From: Flavobacteriales bacterium UBA7878
GTDB taxonomy: Bacteria > Bacteroidota > Bacteroidia > Flavobacteriales > Schleiferiaceae
DNA length: 64,000 bases
Assembly (NCBI GenBank): GCA_002501205.1
Contig: DLRW01000043.1
Location: 62,001 to 126,000 of the forward strand
Reading direction: 5' to 3'
The notes under the pieces were generated by a model. The model made no database searches. It had not been told where the DNA came from and saw only the letters and a list, made by a program, of their open reading frames with translations. Both the position numbers and the translations under genes were made by a program. Positions 35,019 through 44,113 of the stretch are shown here, one piece after another (the first letter of the stretch is position 1; each line of letters starts with the position of its first letter).

Positions 35019-36461
35019 ATGGAAAAATTACAGAACTACATTGGAGGAGAACTTTGTGCACCAGCACAAGGGGAATACCTCGATAATTATGAGCCTGCTA
35101 AAGGTGAAGTTTATTCCTTAATTCCTCGCTCAGGGGCGGAAGATGTGGCCGCTGCCGTGAAAGCTGCCGAAGCGGCATTTCCAGCCTGGTCGGCCTTAAG
35201 TAATGCGGAGCGCAGTAAGCACTTAATGGCAGTAAGTAACCGCATTGCCGAGCGTCTCGATGAATTGGCCATGGCCGAAAGTCGGGATAATGGCAAGCCT
35301 TTTAAATTGGCTCAGTCGGTAGATATTCCCAGAGCCCGTGACAATTTTGCCTTCTTCGCAACCGCTATTTTGCATCAGGAAGATGAGTTCCACAATATGG
35401 GAACCAAGGGTTTTAACTATACCCTGCGGCAGCCCTTAGGCTCTGTGGCCTGTATCTCTCCCTGGAATTTACCACTCTATTTATTCAGTTGGAAAATTGC
35501 TCCGGCTTTAGCCAGTGGGAACTGTGTTATTGCCAAGCCATCGGAGGTAACTCCCTATACCGCCTATTTACTTTCGCAGATATGCATTGAAGTAGGATTC
35601 CCGGCCGGTGTACTCAATATTGTACATGGCTTAGGCGCTGAGGCCGGACAGGCCATGGTAGAGAATGATACCATAAAGGCGATTTCCTTTACCGGCGGAA
35701 CCGCAACTGGAGCGCGTATTGCCAGCATTGCGGCACCTAAGTTCAAGAAGATGTCATTAGAGTTGGGCGGTAAAAACCCCAATATCATTTTTGATGATTG
35801 TGACTTTGAGCGGGCCGTGAAAATCAGCACTAGAGCGGCCTTTGCCAATCAGGGGCAAATTTGCCTTTGCGGGAGTCGCATCTTCGTACAACGCGGAATA
35901 TACGATCGATTTAAGGAGGCCTTTGTTGAGCGTGTAAAGGGCTTAAAAGTAGGGGCTCCTCAAGAAGAGAGTTCTCGCATGGGAGCCGTGGTTTCCGAAG
36001 CGCATATGGAAAAGATTTTGTCTTATATCCAATTAGCGCAGGAAGAAGGTGGCCAGATTTTGCATGGAGGAAAGCGGGTAGAAATGCCAGCTCCTTATGA
36101 TAAGGGCTATTTCTTGGAACCTACCGTAATTGAAGGATTGAGCTTTGATTGTCGTACCAATCAGGAAGAAATATTCGGACCCGTAGTAACCCTTACACCT
36201 TTTGATACGGAGGAAGAGGTTTTGATGATGGCCAATAGCACTGAATACGGATTAGCCTGTACCATCTTTACTCAAGACTTAAATCGTGCCCACCGCGTGG
36301 CTCGCGATATCCATAGCGGAATTGTATGGATTAATGATTGGTTAGTGCGCGATTTACGTACGCCTTTCGGCGGAATGAAAAACAGCGGCGTGGGGCGCGA
36401 AGGTGGCTTTGAGGCTTTGAAATTCTTTACTGAGGCTAAGAACGTTTGCTTTAATTATTAA
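35019..36461 (+). CDS. Aldehyde dehydrogenase, ALDH8 / 2-aminomuconate-semialdehyde dehydrogenase type
   Basis: 480 residues. Catalytic Cys in NQGQICLCGSR, general-base Glu in SLELGGKNPN and NAD loop FTGGTATGARI. Long stretches resemble human ALDH8A1 and bacterial AmnC: EPAKGEVYSLIPRSG, AESRDNGKPFKLA, DIPRARDNFAFFA, ISPWNLPLYLFSWKIAPALA and WINDWLVRDLRTPFGG. That family oxidises 2-aminomuconate-6-semialdehyde in the kynurenine/aminophenol pathway. None of the other pathway genes (kynureninase, 3-hydroxyanthranilate dioxygenase, decarboxylase) lie here, so the substrate is inferred from resemblance only. Cytosolic, NAD-dependent, in a plus-strand run with the SDR. Confidence 0.88.
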   Translation: MEKLQNYIGGELCAPAQGEYLDNYEPAKGEVYSLIPRSGAEDVAAAVKAAEAAFPAWSALSNAERSKHLMAVSNRIAERLDELAMAESRDNGKPFKLAQSVDIPRARDNFAFFATAILHQEDEFHNMGTKGFNYTLRQPLGSVACISPWNLPLYLFSWKIAPALASGNCVIAKPSEVTPYTAYLLSQICIEVGFPAGVLNIVHGLGAEAGQAMVENDTIKAISFTGGTATGARIASIAAPKFKKMSLELGGKNPNIIFDDCDFERAVKISTRAAFANQGQICLCGSRIFVQRGIYDRFKEAFVERVKGLKVGAPQEESSRMGAVVSEAHMEKILSYIQLAQEEGGQILHGGKRVEMPAPYDKGYFLEPTVIEGLSFDCRTNQEEIFGPVVTLTPFDTEEEVLMMANSTEYGLACTIFTQDLNRAHRVARDIHSGIVWINDWLVRDLRTPFGGMKNSGVGREGGFEALKFFTEAKNVCFNY

Positions 36462-36469
36462 TAGGATTT

Positions 36470-36871
36470 ATGAGTACTTACCTAATCGCATTTATTCCCT
36501 TTATTCTTTTCTACTTCCTGGCGCGGATAATGATGGATCGAGCCAATCGCAAATTGGAACCCGAGAAGAAAGCCGAAATGGTAGACTTGTTTTCCAATCG
36601 ATCACCCATGCGTTATGTTTGGTTAGCTCTCCTGATGGGAGGACTTTATGCGGTTTGGCAGGCAGAATTACTCGATCTTAATTATACCCTGGCCTTTTAT
36701 TTTGCCGGCTTGATTGTGTACTCCGTTTTTTATGGCCGAAAATCGGTGGGTTTATTAAAGGCGAATAATTTTCCACCGGATTACATTCGTGCTTATCTCA
36801 GTGCCACCCTATTTCAATGGGCGGGAATCGCCTTTTTGGTATTCGGGATGATATTGGTACGCAATGGCTAA
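36470..36871 (+). CDS. Small four-helix membrane protein
   Basis: 133 residues with four predicted transmembrane segments (about 4-20, 48-64, 72-90 and 112-130) and a charged first cytoplasmic loop (MDRANRKLEPEKKAEMVDLF). No known motif. The gene starts eight bases after the ALDH stop and overlaps the GNAT gene by eight bases, so it is in the same transcript. I do not recognise the family. Confidence 0.7.
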   Translation: MSTYLIAFIPFILFYFLARIMMDRANRKLEPEKKAEMVDLFSNRSPMRYVWLALLMGGLYAVWQAELLDLNYTLAFYFAGLIVYSVFYGRKSVGLLKANNFPPDYIRAYLSATLFQWAGIAFLVFGMILVRNG

Positions 36872-37325
36872 GTCCATTCTTAGGATCGTAAGAACGAATT
36901 CCAAGAATCCGGATTTTAGAGCCCTGGTGCAATTGCTGGATGCTGAGCTGGTTCATCGTGATGGACCCATGAATAGCTTTTATCACCAATTTAATGGCAT
37001 TGAAGATTTAAAGCAGGCTTCGCTTTTATACCAGGGAGATCAGGCCTTAGCCTGTGGTGCATTTAAAATTAAGTCTGCGGATACTGCGGAGGTCAAGCGT
37101 ATGTATGTAGTCGAAAGCCAGCGCTCCCAAGGATTGGCCAGTCAATTATTAGGGGCCTTGGAAGACTGGGCCCGCGAATTAGCTTTAAAGCGATTGGTTC
37201 TGGAAACAGGAATCAATCAACCGGAAGCCATTCGCTTGTACGAGAAGAACGGCTATCAGCGGATTCCGAATTATCCACCTTATGAAGGAGTGGAAACTAG
37301 TTATTGTTTTGAGAAAGTACTCTGA
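36864..37325 (+). CDS. GNAT-family N-acetyltransferase
   Basis: 153 residues. Acetyl-CoA binding motif A is VKRMYVVESQRSQGLASQLLGALEDWA (Q/R-x-x-G-x-A), and motif B is AIRLYEKNGYQRIPNYPPYEGV. The IRLYEKNGY end is typical of GNATs acting on small molecules or peptides. Substrate not predictable. Its start lies inside the preceding membrane-protein gene. Confidence 0.87.
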   Translation: MAKSILRIVRTNSKNPDFRALVQLLDAELVHRDGPMNSFYHQFNGIEDLKQASLLYQGDQALACGAFKIKSADTAEVKRMYVVESQRSQGLASQLLGALEDWARELALKRLVLETGINQPEAIRLYEKNGYQRIPNYPPYEGVETSYCFEKVL

Positions 37326-37390
37326 AATTTCCGGACACCTTTTCTAGCCAAGCATCATTGCTTAACTTCCTTGGCAAATCAAAGTTTAAA

Positions 37391-37891
37391 ATGAAAGTAT
37401 TTATCTGTTCGCTATTTCTACTGGCTTTTATGTTGCCCGCTGGGGCGCAAGAGTTTAAAGTACCTAAAGAACCCAAAATGGAAAAGGCCGAAGACTATAA
37501 GGCCTATGAAGAGGATGTTTTGGCTTGTATCAATTGGCTTAGCAGTCATGGACCGGAGGAAGAAAGCAGCAAGCGAAAAAAGGCTTCTGCATTTTTACTG
37601 CTATGGCTTACCGGAACCCCGGCAGTTAGCATGGAATTGCATGCTGAGATGATTGAGTATTCTGAGAAGAATCCAGAACTATTAATCCTTTTTATGGGAG
37701 GATGGGCCAAATATGTTTTAGAAACTGGCGATAAAGATGCCACTGCAGGAAATGTAGCTGGATTGGAAATGGTAATTAACTATTACAATCAGTATAAGGA
37801 TCAGATGTCTAAGGATCGTAGCCTTAAAAAGCTATCCAAGAAAATGGAAGGGGGCGAGCTCAAGACCTATGTTGAGGAAAGCTTAAACTAA
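37391..37891 (+). CDS. Hypothetical periplasmic protein
   Basis: 166 residues. Signal peptide MKVFICSLFLLAFMLPAGAQ. The mature protein is acidic and helical, with WLSSHGPEEESSKRKKASAFLLLWLTGTPAVSM and LLILFMGGWAKYVLETGD. The chosen ATG is preceded by GTTTAAA; an in-frame TTG-type start 11 codons upstream adds nothing useful. Similar short proteins are, from recall, frequent in Flavobacteria without assigned function. A strong terminator follows. Confidence 0.72.
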   Translation: MKVFICSLFLLAFMLPAGAQEFKVPKEPKMEKAEDYKAYEEDVLACINWLSSHGPEEESSKRKKASAFLLLWLTGTPAVSMELHAEMIEYSEKNPELLILFMGGWAKYVLETGDKDATAGNVAGLEMVINYYNQYKDQMSKDRSLKKLSKKMEGGELKTYVEESLN

Positions 37892-37910
37892 GCTTCCAAA
37901 CTACAAGCTA

Positions 37911-37937
37911 AAAAGGCCCCAAATCGAGGCCTTTTTT
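37911..37937 (+). terminator. Bidirectional terminator
   Basis: AAAAGGCC (37911-37918) pairs with GGCCTTTT (37928-37935) around a nine-base loop, followed by a T run. The A-run on the 5' side means it can also end the convergent minus-strand transcript. Confidence 0.75.
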
Positions 37938-37955
37938 CTTGAGAGAAGCCGAAAA

Positions 37956-39062
37956 TTATATTCGACTGATTATACCCAGGTTGAAGCCAATCCAGGCTTT
38001 TTGCTGGGCTTCGGGCCCCACGGAACTATTCAACTCCAATGCGCTGTTCACACGGGCAAAGTGAGCTTCATCAAATTCGTCCGAGCGATAGTGGTTAAAA
38101 CTCAAACCGCCGCTTAGGGACCATACCTTAGTTAAGTGGTATTGATAGTTTAAGCGGGCACTGGTCCAAAAGGCATAGTTGTCCAGCCCGTCATAATCAT
38201 TCCGCAAATGCTGGAAGCCAAATTCTAATGCGGTTCCGTGTTTTTCATTCCAATTGTACAGGCTTCCTAAACCAATACCCAGGCCCAGAGTGTTTTCTTC
38301 ATCAAAACTTCCATAGCCCAGACTCAAGAATGAGTACAGCTTTTCCACTCCCATCTTAAATTGGAGATTGCCGTACAGCATTTCGGTGCTACTCAATTCA
38401 AAGGCATAATAACCTTTATTCACGATGTTGATTAAGCCTAAAGAATAACCTTCAGAAGCGGAGTCTACAATGTTAACCAAGCCTAATTGAAAGCCGGTAT
38501 TTTCTTTGGAACCAAGGCTTCGACTGCGATTGATCATACCAATTTGGAAGCCTTCCATATGCCTAGCCAGGTTTAAGATTCCAGACATTTGAATGCCTTG
38601 GAATTTTTGCAAGTTTAGATTACTTAAACCGGCAATGGCTATTCCCCGGCTTTCGCTGGCCATATTAAAGAGGCCAGCCACATTGATGCCGTCCACTTTA
38701 CCTAAGTTTAGGTTTCCTAAGCCGGCAATAACGGCGCCGTTAGAGCCCAAATTTAAATTGAAGAGACCTGCACTCTGAAAGCCATTCAAATTGCCCATAT
38801 TGATATTGCTGAGGCCTGCCACCTGGAAACCTTGCACATCGGCATTGTTGTAATTGAGCAAAGAGCCCAGCTCAAAACCATTGAGGCCACCATTTAATCC
38901 TACCAGTATATTAAAGGAGAAATTGTGCACTTCAGAAAGGGAATGAATGCCGCTGCTACCTAAGGGATACACAAAGCTTACTTGGGCCTTGGCATCGCTT
39001 TGGGTTTGAGCCATTCCAGAGAAGGAAAGGCCCAGAATAAGAGCTAAAAACTGTTTTTTCAT
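37956..39062 (-). CDS. Surface repeat protein with ten 15/16-residue GFQxAGLxN repeats and a C-terminal beta-barrel-like region
   Basis: 368 residues. Signal peptide MKKQFLALILGLSFSGMAQ. From about residue 62 to 216 there are ten repeats starting at Gly62, 78, 94, 109, 125, 140, 156, 171, 190 and 205. The consensus is GFQxAGLxNxNxGxxx (GFQVAGLSNINMG, GFQSAGLFNLNLG, GINVAGLFNM and GIAIAGLSNLNL are typical). Spacing alternates 15 and 16 residues, apart from one 19-residue unit. This resembles the LA_2272-type surface repeat seen in Leptospira and in Bacteroidetes CarboxypepD-regulatory proteins. The second half has aromatic amphipathic strands ending LGIISRI, as in an outer-membrane barrel. Function unknown. 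Confidence 0.78.
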   Translation of the reverse strand: MKKQFLALILGLSFSGMAQTQSDAKAQVSFVYPLGSSGIHSLSEVHNFSFNILVGLNGGLNGFELGSLLNYNNADVQGFQVAGLSNINMGNLNGFQSAGLFNLNLGSNGAVIAGLGNLNLGKVDGINVAGLFNMASESRGIAIAGLSNLNLQKFQGIQMSGILNLARHMEGFQIGMINRSRSLGSKENTGFQLGLVNIVDSASEGYSLGLINIVNKGYYAFELSSTEMLYGNLQFKMGVEKLYSFLSLGYGSFDEENTLGLGIGLGSLYNWNEKHGTALEFGFQHLRNDYDGLDNYAFWTSARLNYQYHLTKVWSLSGGLSFNHYRSDEFDEAHFARVNSALELNSSVGPEAQQKAWIGFNLGIISRI

Positions 39063-39089
39063 AAAAAGGGATTTTGGGTTATGGGAGTT

Positions 39090-39761
39090 TTAGTTTGTCT
39101 GTTGTTTTCTTGAGTTTTCTATAATTTCCAAAGCGGTCTTCGCGGCATGTTGGTTAGCCGGATGTTCATTATTGAGCAAGCGTTTAAGCAGGGGCTCAAA
39201 ATCCTCAAGGAGGAGATAGCCAGCGCTAAATGCTGCTGTGCTTAAAACGCTGGAGGAGTAGAGGTCGGGTCGGTTTAAGGCCTGGAAAATGGGCCAGGCC
39301 AAAGCTTGAAGATTAAAGTCGTCGGGCCCCGGAGGCAGAATTACAATCTTTTGGCCAATCTCCGGGTCGCGCCTTTTTAAGGCATGATAGGTGATTAGCT
39401 CTTCCATAGCAGCATAGGCCGCCCTTTGCAAATCATCATCCTCCGAATGTAAAAAGGAAACCAGCCAAGGCATGATTTCGGGTTCATGACTGTCGGCTAA
39501 AAGCTTCATTCCTGCAAGCTGCTTTTCTTTATCCGAGGACAATAGTTTTCGAACTGCTCCGGGATAATCAGCCATTATTTTAAAGGCCTTCAAAGAATCG
39601 ATAAAGCGCTCGTAATCCGCTTCCATTTTTACGGGATCATATTTGGGTGCCAGCTCCGGAGGTAAATAGCAGTCCACCACTTTTTGAGCCCGAAGACCAT
39701 GCGCTAAGCTGAGACTAAGCACTACTAAAAGGCGACTGAAGAAGATTTCTGCTTTGCTCAT
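39090..39761 (-). CDS. Exported HEAT-repeat-like protein
   Basis: 223 residues. Hydrophobic N-terminus FFSRLLVVLSLSLAHGLRAQ as signal peptide. Residues about 60-210 are helical pairs with the HEAT pattern (KQLAGMKLLADSHEPEIMPWLVSFLHS; DDLQRAAYAAMEELI). These are usual protein-protein interaction scaffolds. It overlaps the upstream lipoprotein gene by four bases (ATGA), so the two products are probably made together and may act together in the periplasm. No enzyme motif. Confidence 0.68.
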   Translation of the reverse strand: MSKAEIFFSRLLVVLSLSLAHGLRAQKVVDCYLPPELAPKYDPVKMEADYERFIDSLKAFKIMADYPGAVRKLLSSDKEKQLAGMKLLADSHEPEIMPWLVSFLHSEDDDLQRAAYAAMEELITYHALKRRDPEIGQKIVILPPGPDDFNLQALAWPIFQALNRPDLYSSSVLSTAAFSAGYLLLEDFEPLLKRLLNNEHPANQHAAKTALEIIENSRKQQTN

Positions 39762-40789
39762 TTTTGGGCCTTTTTACGATAGTATTCGAGGTCAATTTTA
39801 CAAGCATAAAAATTGAGGGAGCCATTCCGACTGGATTCATTGATCCCCTTGAATGCTTCGTAGTCGGTAATGGCTTCCTGCTTAATTTGGGCTTCTTTCC
39901 GGCCGGTGGTAAAGACCAGGTATTGACCGTCCGGACTCAGCCAGGGGCTACCGTCAATTTGATCGCTGTTGATCGTAGGACCTAAATTTTGAGGATCGGT
40001 CCAGCTGGTGTCGGATCGGCGAAAGCTGATATAGAGATCGCTATTGCCAAAGCCATCTTCCGCATCTACTCGTACAAATATGATATACGATTCATCGGCC
40101 GCCACAAAGGCATCTGCCTCGCGCGCTTCGGTATTGATATTCGCGGGAAGGGCAATCGCTTTTCCATGCACACCATCCTTGAAGTCGGCGTAATAGAGGT
40201 CGGAACTGTTTTCGAAATCCGAATTGAAATAGAGTCGACCACTATTTGTAAGCACCGGGTAAAATTCATTGCCAGCGCTAGCCAATTCGCCTTTAAGGGG
40301 CTGAGGTTCTTGCCAGGCATTATTCTTCCATCGCACCTGCCAGAGGTCGAAATGAAAACCCGCTGCCTTTCCGGGATAATCTTTAAAGGTGCTGTAAAAT
40401 AATTGCTTGCCATCAGAACTCATTTGTACATCGGCCATGGGTATTTCCGCTTCGGCAAAGGGCAGCCATTGTGGTGGGTCAAAGGCGGTTCCATTCCAAA
40501 CCTGATAAGCGGGAGCGGTAAAACCCAGCTTTTGATTGGTGGCACAATAGAAAACGGTATCTCCGCCAGGGCTTAGCGTGAAATTGAATTTGTCGATGGC
40601 GGTGGAGAGTTCTCCGGGCCGCAGGATTTGAGGGACCGGACCCAAGTCATCCGGTAGCCATGGATAACCATTAGCCGGTGCTTGCGAACCAGTTTCTTGG
40701 GGGGCTTCCGGATGACAGGCCCAGACTGCGGCAGTCAAGCTTATCAATAGGATGGGATAACGGAAAGAAGACCAGGGGATGCTATTCAT
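39758..40789 (-). CDS. PD40 / TolB-like beta-propeller lipoprotein
   Basis: 343 residues. Lipoprotein signal ending in VWAC (Cys25). The rest is PD40 propeller blades: FTLSPGGDTVFYC, VQMSSDGKQLFYS, PVLTNSGRLYFNS, AFVAADESYIIFV and PWLSPDGQYLVFTT. Such propellers are often exported sensor or scaffold proteins in Bacteroidetes, and some sit beside OmpA-like proteins. It follows the T9SS protein gene by six bases and overlaps the HEAT-like gene; the three form one transcript. Confidence 0.8.
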   Translation of the reverse strand: MNSIPWSSFRYPILLISLTAAVWACHPEAPQETGSQAPANGYPWLPDDLGPVPQILRPGELSTAIDKFNFTLSPGGDTVFYCATNQKLGFTAPAYQVWNGTAFDPPQWLPFAEAEIPMADVQMSSDGKQLFYSTFKDYPGKAAGFHFDLWQVRWKNNAWQEPQPLKGELASAGNEFYPVLTNSGRLYFNSDFENSSDLYYADFKDGVHGKAIALPANINTEAREADAFVAADESYIIFVRVDAEDGFGNSDLYISFRRSDTSWTDPQNLGPTINSDQIDGSPWLSPDGQYLVFTTGRKEAQIKQEAITDYEAFKGINESSRNGSLNFYACKIDLEYYRKKAQK

Positions 40790-40795
40790 TTCCGC

Positions 40796-42424
40796 TTATT
40801 GAATGAGAATTTTTTTAGTCTGAGGCTCTCCTTCTTTAGATTCCATGCGCAGGATATAAATGCCCGAAGCCAGGCCAGCGCAATGGACTTGGATCTTCTT
40901 TTGGTTTCCTACTAAACTCAGGCACTTTTGCCCATCCAAACGGTACAGCTCCACCCTTTGCAGGGGATAGGGTGCTTCAATTTGCAGATATCCCTGAGCA
41001 GGTTGTGGATAAACTTGGATTTGAGGCAAAGTGGCTTTTTCATCTAAGCCAATCTTATAGGTTTGGCAGTCATAGTTTTGTGCCTGATAAAAGGCTCTTA
41101 AGGCATCAGATTTGGACTTCAATTTTACCACCGAAGCAAAGGGGTTGAGGTCCGCTGAATCATTAGCATAGCTAATAGCCAAGTTCCAACAAATGGTATC
41201 TCCAGGCGGGAAAGAGGGCTTGGTATAGCGCAAAAGACAATCTGTTATTTCCGATTTATTAGGTGAGTTGTACCAGTTGTTTTGGTCATTATAAACCCAA
41301 TTGGTTTGTGGACTAAAAGGAGGCGAACTTTGGTAACCTTCTCCGTTTAGGGTATCATAAAGTCCGCTTGGATTATCTAATCGCAAGACTTCACCATTTC
41401 GCCAACGGCCCTGAATTAGGTTGAAATAATGGTTCTTATTTCTGGGGTAATAGGTGTTAGTGTCTACTGTAGGAATGTAGTTATTGTAATAAAGGGAGCC
41501 ATTGGCTTTATAGTCTAGATCGTAAACCGCAACGGCACCGGGATAGTTTCCAAAACCTTTGTAACCAAAATCAGTGGAATCGCGATTATAAGCGTAGATC
41601 ATGGCTCTACTGGAGTCACTTCCGATCAGGTCATTCCAACCAACTCCAACGCTCAACCATTCGTAGAAATTCGTGCTGAATTGCTCATAGCTTCGGTTAC
41701 TACGATTGATGATCCGATAATTAAGGAAGAGGGAATTATTGAGATGGTAAACCTGGGCTTGGTCAAAGGCATAGACCATTAAATGGATTTCTAAGCCCAT
41801 GCTATTGGTGTCAGAAAAGGCTATATCCCGGTTTAAATCATGGAAGATCATATACACGGCCTCATCACCTCGAATCATAGGATAATCACCTAGAGAAGGT
41901 TCATAGATACCATTGCTGTCAAGATCATGGAAAGGAGCTAAATAAAAGGCCTCTCCGCGGTTGGTGTCTCCATGGGCAGGCCAATCGCGAATGGTGCTAT
42001 GCATCAAGTAATTGGCTTCCTTAAAATGCGCATTGTGATAATCAATGTCTATGCGACTGATTTGCCAAAGCTTTACAAACTGATTGATATAGTTAGGATC
42101 ATTAAAATCATTACTAATTGGTCCGGTGTGAAAGTCAGTTTTACTGCCTAGTGGATCGAAGTCGGGGTTGTAGCCTTTTTGCATTGCGATGTATTGCGCA
42201 TTGTTATAATAGGCACCAATCCAAAGCAGGCCGTTAGTCATAATTCTTTGACCACCAGGGCTTTTAATAGTTAACTTGCCTACTCCCTGATAGTCCTGAA
42301 ATAGCCCGCCATTATCACAAAGGACGGCCTCAAAATTATTGGTTCGAAGGGTAGTTGTTCGTTGAGCCATGAGGGTCAAGCTGCATATTAGGGTCAAGCT
42401 GAAACTGAGAATCTTTGTTTTCAT
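40796..42424 (-). CDS. Secreted T9SS-cargo protein of unknown function
   Basis: 542 residues. Signal peptide MKTKILSFSLTLICSLTLMAQ. A large beta-rich body containing acidic, Asn-rich segments (HDLDSNGIYEPSLGDYP looks like a calcium-binding loop) precedes a T9SS type A sorting domain starting at IQVYPQPAQGYLQIEAPYP, with YILRMESK and a final KKILIQ. From recall, large exported proteins of this general shape occur in many Bacteroidetes with no assigned function. The upstream alpha/beta hydrolase gene ends nine bases before it, suggesting one transcript. Confidence 0.75.
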   Translation of the reverse strand: MKTKILSFSLTLICSLTLMAQRTTTLRTNNFEAVLCDNGGLFQDYQGVGKLTIKSPGGQRIMTNGLLWIGAYYNNAQYIAMQKGYNPDFDPLGSKTDFHTGPISNDFNDPNYINQFVKLWQISRIDIDYHNAHFKEANYLMHSTIRDWPAHGDTNRGEAFYLAPFHDLDSNGIYEPSLGDYPMIRGDEAVYMIFHDLNRDIAFSDTNSMGLEIHLMVYAFDQAQVYHLNNSLFLNYRIINRSNRSYEQFSTNFYEWLSVGVGWNDLIGSDSSRAMIYAYNRDSTDFGYKGFGNYPGAVAVYDLDYKANGSLYYNNYIPTVDTNTYYPRNKNHYFNLIQGRWRNGEVLRLDNPSGLYDTLNGEGYQSSPPFSPQTNWVYNDQNNWYNSPNKSEITDCLLRYTKPSFPPGDTICWNLAISYANDSADLNPFASVVKLKSKSDALRAFYQAQNYDCQTYKIGLDEKATLPQIQVYPQPAQGYLQIEAPYPLQRVELYRLDGQKCLSLVGNQKKIQVHCAGLASGIYILRMESKEGEPQTKKILIQ

Positions 42425-42433
42425 AAGAAAGAA

Positions 42434-43486
42434 TTAAGAGTGCAGAATGAAGTTTTTAATAAGGGCTTGCAGCGCACTGTTTTGGCTAAACATCGGTTCA
42501 TGACTCGCATCAGGGAGGCTGATGAATTCTTTTTGATGGTCTACCGTGCCTAAGCTGTCGAACATAGCTTTGCCTTCTTGGGGTGGAATGAGATCATCGT
42601 ATTGACCCCATAGGAAGAGGGCCGGAAGCTTAATTTGCTTTAAGTCACTTTGTAAATTTTGACCTTCCAATTCTGCATTCAGAAGATCATTTATCTTCTC
42701 CAAATTGGAGGATAAAAACGCGGGGAATGGATTATAAGAGGAGGCGAAGCCTAGTTTCAGATAGTCCCATAGGGAAAGCGCTAAATATTCATCGGGGATA
42801 AGGTATTCACCGGGTTGACCTACATATTGATTCCAGATTTTCTTTTGGGCATTGTCGCTGAGATTTGGCTCAGTATGTAGCCAATCTAGTGCCGCTTGCC
42901 AATGGGCTGTATTCTCCCCCAAATTGATTTGAGCTTCAGCCATTTCCTGGAGGAAAATGCGGCGATATTCCCAGGTGAGATCGAAGTCATAATTCAAGGC
43001 AGCATCTATTAGAATGAGCTTGTCGGCCAGGGCCTGATCCCCATATTCCAGCAGGTAGGAGCTGGCTAAGAAGCCGCCGAAGCTATGCCCACAGAGACTA
43101 AGCTCCGCATCGGGATACTGGGCTTTTAAAACGCCTAAAACGTTATGAAGATCCTTGCGATACTGCTGGAGATTAATACTGGATTCTTCAAAATCACCCT
43201 GGGCATTTCCGCAGCCTCTTTGGTCGTAATAAGCAATTGCAACCGATTTTTCGAGATTCGATTTCCATTCAAAAAGATCGGCCTCAGCCAGATCTAAGCT
43301 AGTGAGCCCTGGCCCCCCGTTTACAAAGAGCATAATTTTATTCGAGGCGGTATTACCGCGAAGCAAAACCGGAATACTAGCCTTATCCACCGTAAGGTGA
43401 AAATAGGTTTCGGCGCTGGTACTGCTTTCAAATTTTTGGCAAGCAAAAAGGCTTCCAATCAAGATTAGTGTGATTAGCTTTTTCAT
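42434..43486 (-). CDS. Alpha/beta-hydrolase lipoprotein (prolyl-iminopeptidase-like)
   Basis: 350 residues. Lipoprotein signal MKKLITLILIGSLFAC (Cys16). The oxyanion region VNGGPG, YYDQRGCGNA and nucleophile GHSFGG (Ser135) are the proline iminopeptidase pattern. The catalytic Asp is probably in LWGQYDDLIPPQ and the His in PDASHEPMF. It should hydrolyse an N-terminal residue amide, ester or peptide at the outer face of a membrane; substrate unknown. It overlaps the barrel gene by four bases (ATGA). Confidence 0.85.
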   Translation of the reverse strand: MKKLITLILIGSLFACQKFESSTSAETYFHLTVDKASIPVLLRGNTASNKIMLFVNGGPGLTSLDLAEADLFEWKSNLEKSVAIAYYDQRGCGNAQGDFEESSINLQQYRKDLHNVLGVLKAQYPDAELSLCGHSFGGFLASSYLLEYGDQALADKLILIDAALNYDFDLTWEYRRIFLQEMAEAQINLGENTAHWQAALDWLHTEPNLSDNAQKKIWNQYVGQPGEYLIPDEYLALSLWDYLKLGFASSYNPFPAFLSSNLEKINDLLNAELEGQNLQSDLKQIKLPALFLWGQYDDLIPPQEGKAMFDSLGTVDHQKEFISLPDASHEPMFSQNSALQALIKNFILHS

Positions 43487-44046
43487 GCTTTGTGCTTCAG
43501 ATTAAGACCGATTTCCAGGAAAAAATAGCCGGTGTTGGAGGGATAGCCAGTCCAGGCGGCCAGCGTGCTGGGTTTGATATACAGGTTTACTTGATGCTCT
43601 TCGTTTTGATAGATTCGTCTTTGGTATTTCACAAAGAGGCCACTGCGCAGTGCTCCATACGAAGGGTAATGCTGCTCAACAATGCCATTGTGCAGAATGC
43701 GCCAAGAGTTTGGGATGAAAGACCGTTGGTAGCCTCCGATCAAGCCCCATTCCCAGGCATGTCTTTTCTTACTGCGCTGATAAGCCAATTCTGCATCCAC
43801 AAAAAAGCTGCTTTGATAATTAGCATGGTAGAAAAAACCGAGGCTTGGACTTAAGCTAATATTTCGCTGGCGCTGCGAATCTTTGCTCGAATTCCATTCT
43901 TTAAGCGAATAATGCAAGCTTCCTTTAAGCCCGGGATGACTTACAAATTCGCCATAGTAGGCCAGGGAATAGCCATCGGCATTGAGCCATTGCGACTTAG
44001 CACCTAGTGCCAATAGCAATAGAAACAGAGTGGTAGGGATCTTCAT
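43483..44046 (-). CDS. Hypothetical exported beta-rich protein
   Basis: 187 residues. Signal peptide MKIPTTLFLLLLALGAKSQ, then aromatic, Tyr/Trp-rich alternating strands (SLSPSLGFFYHANYQSSFFVDAELAYQR, SNTGYFFLEIGLNL), consistent with a small outer-membrane barrel. No known family recognised. Translationally coupled to the alpha/beta hydrolase gene. Confidence 0.65.
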   Translation of the reverse strand: MKIPTTLFLLLLALGAKSQWLNADGYSLAYYGEFVSHPGLKGSLHYSLKEWNSSKDSQRQRNISLSPSLGFFYHANYQSSFFVDAELAYQRSKKRHAWEWGLIGGYQRSFIPNSWRILHNGIVEQHYPSYGALRSGLFVKYQRRIYQNEEHQVNLYIKPSTLAAWTGYPSNTGYFFLEIGLNLKHKA

Positions 44047-44113
44047 TTAGAAACAAAAGAAGTCGGATGGACGAAGGGAAAATTGTAAAAAATCGACAGT
44101 TTAGCTTTTGGGC

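Noticed and set aside
39989..40402. 137-codon plus-strand frame inside the PD40 gene
   Set aside because: Antisense shadow; no membrane segment, motif or signal.
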